Source: Flavobacterium denitrificans DSM 15936
GTDB lineage: Bacteria; Bacteroidota; Bacteroidia; Flavobacteriales; Flavobacteriaceae
Reading direction: 5' to 3'
DNA: 64,000 bases
NCBI RefSeq assembly: GCF_000425445.1
Contig: NZ_AUDL01000017.1
Coordinates: 1 to 64,000, forward strand
Translations under genes and position numbers: made by a program
Notes under the pieces: model-generated
Database searches by the model: none
What the model was told of the DNA's origin: nothing
What the model saw: only the letters and a program-made list of their open reading frames with translations
Shown here: piece after piece, positions 58,477-64,000 of the stretch
How positions within the stretch are numbered: position 1 is the first letter of the stretch
Layout: every line of letters begins with the position of its first letter

Positions 58477-58495
58477 TTATATCAATTTCCCCTCT

Positions 58496-58522
58496 AAAAA
58501 AGACGAAGTATTTCGTCTTTTT
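58496..58522 (+). terminator. Terminator of the HTCS gene
   Basis: AAAAAAGACGAA and TTTCGTCTTTTTT form a stem with a GTA loop and a long T run, 20 bases after the stop. Confidence 0.92.
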
Positions 58523-58836
58523 TTTTTGCTTTTAAATGAATCAAATAACCGGTTTTTACAGACTACATATTGTGATTTCTTTTGCACCTCTCTATTTTTT
58601 TAAAAGAAGAAATATCGGGAGCGATTTCGTCTCTTTTTGATTGTGAAATAGAAATTTATAAGTCGTATATTTTTTCTATATCCAAAAATTATGATGCAAA
58701 AAATGGCAATAATATATTTTTCATTTCAATTGATTAAGCGCTGTAAAACCCTGAATTTGCTATTTTTTTAACTATGATGCTACAAATTTGATAGATTATG
58801 CATCAAATGTAGTATGTGAAATTTATGTTAACAATC
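58523..58836 (+). promoter_or_regulatory. Regulatory region upstream of susC
   Basis: Part of a 564-base gap. It has AACCGGTT (58547-58554), a third copy of the GH43 operator core. TATGATGC occurs twice (58690-58697 and 58773-58780), and the second copy forms an imperfect inverted repeat, CTACAAATTTGAT with ATCAAATGTAG (58779-58811). These lie just before a TACTTTTG box and are candidates for AraC-type HTCS binding. No gene is seen. Confidence 0.45.
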
Positions 58837-58844
58837 TACTTTTG
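58837..58844 (+). promoter_or_regulatory. Putative susC promoter box
   Basis: TACTTTTG matches TAnnTTTG and lies 196 bases before the susC start, leaving a long leader. No good TTG element is visible at 19-23 bases upstream, which suits an activator-dependent promoter. Confidence 0.45.
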
Positions 58845-59040
58845 GTAGAATCAAAATTAGAATAAACATGAAACAAATTACTAACAATCTTAAACCCATT
58901 TAGAATATGAATTAAAACCATATTTATGTATTGCAAGCGGCTTTTAAATTCAAAAAATAAAGGACAATATTAATACAATAAATAACAAACAAACAAAACT
59001 TTACAACCAACAATTATTTAACTAAAACAAAAAACCAATT

Positions 59041-62000
59041 ATGAAGTTAAAATTAAAATTTGCAATAATCGCATTGCTGATGATAAGCTATCAGAATATG
59101 ATAGCACAATCCAAGACCGTACAAGGTGTGGTTACAGATCCTTCTGGATTTCCATTACCGGGTGCAACCATAATTGTACAAGGTTCAAACAATAGTGCAT
59201 CGACAGATTTTGACGGTAAGTATTCTTTAAAAGGAGTTAATCCAACAGACAAAATAATATTTTCTTATGTTGGCTTAGTTACGCAAACGGTTGCAGTAGG
59301 AACTCGTACTACAATTGATGTTACATTAGTTGAATCAGCACAAAACTTACAGGAAGTTGTAGTTGCCTACGGAACACAAAAAAGAACCAAAGTAACTGGA
59401 GCAATTTCAACTGTTACCTCAAAAGATATTACAGCAGTGCCTATTACTAATGCGGAGTCTGCTTTACAGGGTAGAGCCGCAGGTGTTACTGTTGTAAATG
59501 GCGCACCCGGTTCTAGCCCTACAGTTAGTATTCGTGGTTTGGCTACAATGGGAAACAGTACACCTTTATATGTAATTGATGGCGTTTTAACTGGCAACCT
59601 ATCAGGATTAAATCCTAGCGATATTGAGAGTATATCCGTTTTAAAAGATGCATCAACAACAGCATTATATGGTTCTAAAGCCTATAATGGTGTAGTTATG
59701 GTAACAACTAAAAAAGGGAAAAAAGGTGCTGGAACATTAAATTTTAGTTCTTATGCAGGTTTTCAAAGAATTACTAAACGATATGATGTTCTGAATACAC
59801 AGCAATACCTAAAATATGCAAAAGATTTAGGAAGTGACTTGACAGCAAGAGCAGCCGAATTTGGTAATATAAATACAAATTGGCAAGACGAAATCTTTCA
59901 GGATGGAGTAATGCAGGATTACAATTTAAGTTTCTCAAACGGAACTGAAAATTCTACAGGCCGTTATTCGGCTGGATATTTAAAACAAGAAGGAGCTGTT
60001 ATAAATACTGGTTTTGAACGTTATTCTTTCAGAGCGAATAATACGCAAAACATCGGTAGACTGACTGTAGGAAGCAATATTGGAGTATCTTTTAGCAAGA
60101 CTAATCCAGAACGTGCATCAGGAGGTAGAACATTATTGGAGCATGCTATTAAAATGGCACCTTATCTGCCTGTTTACAATGCAAATAATTTAGGAGGTTA
60201 TCAAGGCCCTTCTACCGCTGATGGACAAGATGCAGAAAACCCAGTTCGTGTCGCAAATTTAGGATATCAATACATTAAGGGATTATCTATAATTGGAAAC
60301 ATTTACGCTGAAGTAGAAATCATTAAAGGATTAAAATTCAGATCACAAGTTGCGTTGGATTATTTTACAAATGAAGATCATACTTTTATCCCAAGCTACA
60401 GCGATGGTTCAGCTCATAAACAAGCTTACTCATCAACTGCAGAAACAAATTCTCAAGGTCAAACTATTGTTTTCGATAATAGTTTAACTTACAAAACTAC
60501 CATTGCAGAAAAACATCACTTAGAAGCAGTAGGAGTAATTACTAAAATTGAGAATAAATTTCAGAATCTTGTAGCAAGTAGCCGTTATTATATTTCAGAT
60601 GAAATTGATCAATTGAGACTTCAAGATGCAAATTTAGCATCAACAAGCAGTGAAACAAATAATTTAGGTTATGTAGCTCGTATTAATTACGACTATGATG
60701 ATAAATACCTATTCGCAATTTCAGGACGTAGAGATGCATCTTCTCGTTTTGGTTCTAATAATCGCTATGGTAATTTTTACTCTGTTGCTTTAGGTTGGAA
60801 TATTGCAAAAGAAAGTTTTATGGCAAATTCTATATTCAGCACATTGAAACTTAGAGCAAGTACTGGAACAACAGGTAATGACCTTATCGACAATTATCAG
60901 TACAGTGGAACTTTAGCCGCAAATTATATTTATCCAATTAACGGAGCAGCTGCTTCAGGTGTTACAGCAGGTAGAGCTTCTAATCCAGATTTGAAATGGG
61001 AGTCTAAAACAGATAGAAATATAGGTTTGGATTTTGGTTTATTTGATGAAAAATTTACTGGAAGCTTTGAATATTTTAACAATAAAGGTAGTGATATCCT
61101 TTTCGCAGTACCACTTCCTGCTTCTGTAGGTTCAGCTGGTGGAGGAACTCAAACTCAAAATATTGCTAATACAAAAGTACATGGATTTGAACTTTCACTT
61201 GGTTACAATGACAGAAAAGGTGATTTTACATGGTCAGCTGTTGCGAACTTAGGAACAAGTAAAAACGAAGTAACAAGTTTGGCACCGGGTGTAACTAGCG
61301 TATTAGGCGGACCATCAGGAAGAGCTGGTTTAGAGAGCTTTTCAAGACTCGAAGTTGGTCAGCCATTATTTTACTTCTGGGGTTATCAAACGAATGGAAT
61401 TTATCAAAATCAAGCAGAAGTAGATGCTGCTTTAGGTGCAGGACAAACTACAATACAGCCAGGTGATATTAGATTTGTTGATAGAAATGGAGATAAAGTT
61501 ATCAACTCAGAGGATAAAACAAATATTGGAAATCCATACCCAGATTTTACTTATGGTCTAAACCTTACAGCAGCATATAAAAAATTCGATTTCAATTGTT
61601 TTATAACTGGAGTTAGCGGAAATGATGTTTTTAACTCAAACAAATTTGATCTAGAAGCTATGCAGCGTTTATTCAATGCTAGCACAGATGTTTTAGACAG
61701 ATCAATTGTTCAAAATGGAGTAGTTACCAACCCATCGGCTACATTACCTAGAGCACTTGGAGCGGGTCAAAACTGGTCATCTGCAAGTCAAAGATATGTT
61801 GAAGATGGTTCTTATACAAGGTTAAAAAATGTGACTCTAGGATATACTTTATCAGGGGACGCTTTCGACAACCATTTTACAAACATACGATTTTATCTAA
61901 GTGCGCAAAATCTTGTTACAATTACAAAGTACTCTGGCTTAGATCCTGAAATTGCACGTGTAGATGCTAATGCAAATTCTGCCGGAATTGATATAGGAAG

Positions 62001-62049
62001 ATATCCACAACCTAAATCAATAATTTTTGGACTTGATGTTACATTTTAA
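59041..62049 (+). CDS. susC: SusC-type TonB-dependent outer-membrane transporter
   Basis: A 1002-residue SusC homologue. Its signal peptide ends near NMIAQ (about 22). It has the carboxypeptidase-regulatory-like domain (VQGVVTDPSGFPLPGATIIV), a TonB-box region (QEVVVAYGTQKR, about 104-115), the plug (ALQGRAAGVTVVNGAPGSSP, VSIRGLATMG, PLYVIDGVLTG) and a barrel ending in IIFGLDVTF. It imports oligosaccharides across the outer membrane using TonB energy. It is tightly coupled to susD, 9 bases downstream, and follows the HTCS gene, the usual PUL arrangement. Confidence 0.96.
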   Translation: MKLKLKFAIIALLMISYQNMIAQSKTVQGVVTDPSGFPLPGATIIVQGSNNSASTDFDGKYSLKGVNPTDKIIFSYVGLVTQTVAVGTRTTIDVTLVESAQNLQEVVVAYGTQKRTKVTGAISTVTSKDITAVPITNAESALQGRAAGVTVVNGAPGSSPTVSIRGLATMGNSTPLYVIDGVLTGNLSGLNPSDIESISVLKDASTTALYGSKAYNGVVMVTTKKGKKGAGTLNFSSYAGFQRITKRYDVLNTQQYLKYAKDLGSDLTARAAEFGNINTNWQDEIFQDGVMQDYNLSFSNGTENSTGRYSAGYLKQEGAVINTGFERYSFRANNTQNIGRLTVGSNIGVSFSKTNPERASGGRTLLEHAIKMAPYLPVYNANNLGGYQGPSTADGQDAENPVRVANLGYQYIKGLSIIGNIYAEVEIIKGLKFRSQVALDYFTNEDHTFIPSYSDGSAHKQAYSSTAETNSQGQTIVFDNSLTYKTTIAEKHHLEAVGVITKIENKFQNLVASSRYYISDEIDQLRLQDANLASTSSETNNLGYVARINYDYDDKYLFAISGRRDASSRFGSNNRYGNFYSVALGWNIAKESFMANSIFSTLKLRASTGTTGNDLIDNYQYSGTLAANYIYPINGAAASGVTAGRASNPDLKWESKTDRNIGLDFGLFDEKFTGSFEYFNNKGSDILFAVPLPASVGSAGGGTQTQNIANTKVHGFELSLGYNDRKGDFTWSAVANLGTSKNEVTSLAPGVTSVLGGPSGRAGLESFSRLEVGQPLFYFWGYQTNGIYQNQAEVDAALGAGQTTIQPGDIRFVDRNGDKVINSEDKTNIGNPYPDFTYGLNLTAAYKKFDFNCFITGVSGNDVFNSNKFDLEAMQRLFNASTDVLDRSIVQNGVVTNPSATLPRALGAGQNWSSASQRYVEDGSYTRLKNVTLGYTLSGDAFDNHFTNIRFYLSAQNLVTITKYSGLDPEIARVDANANSAGIDIGRYPQPKSIIFGLDVTF

Positions 62050-62058
62050 TTTATAAAG

Positions 62059-63546
62059 ATGATGAGAAAAATAAAATATACAATTGCAGTGTTGTTAGGG
62101 ATATTTACAATAAATTCTTGTAACGACAATGATTTAGAATTGAGCAATCCAAATGAGCTGTCGCCTGAAACTTACTTTAAAAGTGAAACACAGGTACAAG
62201 CTTCAGTAAATGCTGCATATGCTAACTTACAAACCAGAGGACTATACGCAAGACATATTTTCTTTGCTTTAGACAATATGGCCCAAGAAAATAAAGGAAA
62301 TCCTCAATTAGAAGGAAACAAAAAGCCTTTTCTTGATTTTTCTTTTGATGCAAGCAGTGATATTATCCAATTTTATTGGGAAACCTGCTATTTAGGAATT
62401 TCCAAAGCGAATTTTGTCTTAGACAATGAAGATAAAATTAATGCTTTGCCAAATTCAGTCTTATCACAAGAGAAAAAGAATAAGTTTTTAGGTGAAGCTC
62501 ATTTTTTAAGAGCCTACTATTACTTTTTGCTAGTACCTCGTTTTGGCGATCTGCCAATTTACACAAAACAAACTATTGTGGGTAATCCAAGAAGTCCTAA
62601 AGAAGAAGTCTACAAATTGATTGTGTCTGATTTTGATTTTGCTTCTAAAAATCTATTAAGCAAAAATGTTGAAGACAAAGGAAGAGCAACAAAAGAAGCG
62701 GCTTTTGCTTATTTAGGGAAAGCGCTATTGTACCAAAAGAAATATGATGAAGCTTTAGCTGCTTTCAATAAAGTGACAGGATTTAGCTTAGAAACTAATT
62801 TTTATAACAATTTTATGGATGAGACTGAGCATGGTCCTGAATCAATCTTCGAAATTGAATATGACGAAAAATTAGGAGTAGCTGATAAATGGGGTAGTGA
62901 TACCGCTGGAGATGGTGTTGCTGAATCTACACTTAGAGGTCAGGAATATGGTAACCTAGGTTGGTACAACGTATATCCTTCTGATAATTTATTAGATGAA
63001 TATGAGCCAGGCGACAAACGTTTTGGAGATACTTTTTACGTGCCGGGATCTAAATATAATAACGGAAACAACACGATGACAGCTGCTAATTTCTCTTCAT
63101 CTGAAGGTTTAAGAAGAGCAGGCTGGAAAAAATATCAAAACTATTATAAACGTACTGACGAAAATCTTGATTCAAGTATCAACTTCAAAGTTATGCGTTA
63201 TTCTGATGTATTGCTTATGATGGCAGAATGTGAAAGCTTAAGATCGGGTGGTGTGCAAGCAACGGCTATTGGTTACATCAATCAGGTTCGTGCAAGAGCA
63301 GGTGTACCATTGTTGGCTACAACTCTTACAAAAGATCAAGTTTTTACAGCTCTTATTCACGAACGCAAAGTAGAGTTGGCTGGTGAACAAGTTCGTTTTG
63401 ATGATATAATTAGATGGGGCATTGCTAGTACTCAATTAGCAGGAACTGGCTTTAAAGCTGGTAAAAGCGAATTATGGCCAATACCAAATAGAGAAACATC
63501 TTCAAATCCAAATATTAAGCCTAGTGACAATAATCCTGGATATTAA
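62059..63546 (+). CDS. susD: SusD-family glycan-binding lipoprotein
   Basis: A 495-residue surface lipoprotein that caps the SusC barrel and binds the glycan. The lipobox Cys21 (TINSC) is followed by the acidic NDND run. A helical TPR-like body with PETYFKSETQVQASVNAAYA, AHFLRAYYYFLLVPRFGDLP and FALIHERKVELAG-type C-terminal motif (TALIHERKVELAGEQVRF, DDIIRW) and the final LWPIPNRE are all SusD/RagB hallmarks. Two adjacent ATGs (62059 and 62062) are possible starts. Second gene of the susCD pair and ends with a terminator. Confidence 0.96.
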   Translation: MMRKIKYTIAVLLGIFTINSCNDNDLELSNPNELSPETYFKSETQVQASVNAAYANLQTRGLYARHIFFALDNMAQENKGNPQLEGNKKPFLDFSFDASSDIIQFYWETCYLGISKANFVLDNEDKINALPNSVLSQEKKNKFLGEAHFLRAYYYFLLVPRFGDLPIYTKQTIVGNPRSPKEEVYKLIVSDFDFASKNLLSKNVEDKGRATKEAAFAYLGKALLYQKKYDEALAAFNKVTGFSLETNFYNNFMDETEHGPESIFEIEYDEKLGVADKWGSDTAGDGVAESTLRGQEYGNLGWYNVYPSDNLLDEYEPGDKRFGDTFYVPGSKYNNGNNTMTAANFSSSEGLRRAGWKKYQNYYKRTDENLDSSINFKVMRYSDVLLMMAECESLRSGGVQATAIGYINQVRARAGVPLLATTLTKDQVFTALIHERKVELAGEQVRFDDIIRWGIASTQLAGTGFKAGKSELWPIPNRETSSNPNIKPSDNNPGY

Positions 63547-63593
63547 ATAAATTGAAGTTAGTTAGTTTAAGTTAAGTTAGTTAGTAGTTTGAC

Positions 63594-63619
63594 AAACAGC
63601 GCATGCAAGTGCGCTGTTT
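63594..63619 (+). terminator. Terminator after susD
   Basis: AAACAGCGCA and TGCGCTGTTT form a perfect ten-pair stem with a six-base loop. No long T run follows (TTTATCAC), so termination may be partial. Just before it are TTAGTTTAAG-like short direct repeats (63555-63588). Confidence 0.7.
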
Positions 63620-63722
63620 ATCACTATTTATATGGTGCAAAACCATTAAAATTTAGACACTTATAATTTTCTGTTTTACTATTAAAATACATTTTAAATA
63701 CCACAAACCAGTTTTATTCAAG

Positions 63723-64000
63723 ATGAAAAAAATTGCATCACTTTTTTTAATCGTAACATTGTTCTACAATGTTTTAGGATTTTATATCATGTTTGCTGAA
63801 CAACAAGAGCAAGTATGGGTGAGTGCTATGGAAAAAACTCAAGATTCAGATTTTGAAGTTATCGAAATTCAGATTGATCCATACGCATATGTCGTAGATT
63901 CTGGTTTTGAAGAAGTTAATGAAGATCTCACAATTGAAAATAAGATCTATCATGTTTTTAAGAAGAGGATTGTAAACAATGTTTTACGATTGTATTGCTT
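63723..64000 (+). CDS. Partial gene at the right edge, exported or anchored protein
   Basis: An open frame from the ATG at 63723 runs off the window with 92 complete codons. The N-terminus KKIASLFLIVTLFYNVLGFY is a signal peptide or membrane anchor. The rest, QDSDFEVIEIQIDPYAYVVD, is acidic and polar, with no family I recognise. It lies 176 bases after susD on the same strand, beyond a hairpin, so it could belong to the PUL or be the next unit. Confidence 0.6.
   Translation, partial: MKKIASLFLIVTLFYNVLGFYIMFAEQQEQVWVSAMEKTQDSDFEVIEIQIDPYAYVVDSGFEEVNEDLTIENKIYHVFKKRIVNNVLRLYC

Overview
The window is AT-rich, uses AT-rich sequence before start codons in place of strong Shine-Dalgarno sites, has TAnnTTTG-type promoter boxes, and encodes a SusC/SusD pair, a hybrid two-component system and lipoproteins. 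This points to a Bacteroidota member, most likely a Flavobacterium-like soil or plant-associated polysaccharide degrader. The assignment is inferred from gene content and signals, not from a database search.

Layout. (1) 1-316: the 3' end of a 23S rRNA gene, a 5S rRNA gene and its terminator. (2) 554-9887: a stress-type block with a DUF202 membrane protein, a frameshifted small acidic gene, a YciE/YciF ferritin-like protein, large-subunit catalase KatE, a decayed short-chain dehydrogenase remnant, the end-joining ligase LigD, a small acidic protein, GAPDH and an SRPBCC protein. (3) 9939-13167: a BcgI-like (type IIB) restriction-modification operon, with a fused nuclease-methyltransferase, a specificity subunit and a broken third cistron. 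(4) 13479-29264: detoxification and signalling genes. These are an MhqO-like ring-cleaving dioxygenase, two sigma-54-type activators, a GNAT/MhqD-like esterase/cupin operon, a TPR sensor kinase, Dps/YoaK, and a long leftward cluster (alpha/beta hydrolase, small protein, isochorismatase-type hydrolase, porin, secreted M17 N-domain protein, YtcJ-like amidohydrolase, MhqP-like DoxX). (5) 29898-33319: a small protein, a secreted DUF1080 protein, an MFS transporter and a PL14-like lipoprotein. (6) 33718-63546: a polysaccharide utilisation locus. A leftward arm carries GH35, GH2, GH28 and CBM9-PKD genes. A rightward arm carries two GH43, a three-catalytic-domain esterase (CE6-CE1-CE1), GH95, GH3, a hybrid two-component regulator, SusC and SusD. 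A partial gene runs off the right edge.

The most interesting observation is a shared promoter architecture at three places in region 4. A palindrome of the form TTAAyctAGrTTAA lies exactly 23 nt upstream of a TAnnTTTG-like box. The three places are in front of the MhqO-like gene, the GNAT/MhqD-like/cupin operon, and the hydrolase cluster that ends in an MhqP-like DoxX gene. The three promoters therefore look like one regulon, plausibly for quinone or electrophile detoxification, and its regulator is not certainly identified here.

In the PUL, SusC/SusD would import oligosaccharides. The secreted GH and CE enzymes would deacylate and trim a hemicellulose, probably a complex acetylated or feruloylated xylan, with GH28, GH2 and GH35 adding pectin or galactan activities. 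A cytoplasmic GH43 would finish the products. The hybrid two-component system probably senses the oligosaccharide, and AACCGGTT palindromes at both GH43 promoters suggest an additional LacI-type repressor encoded elsewhere.
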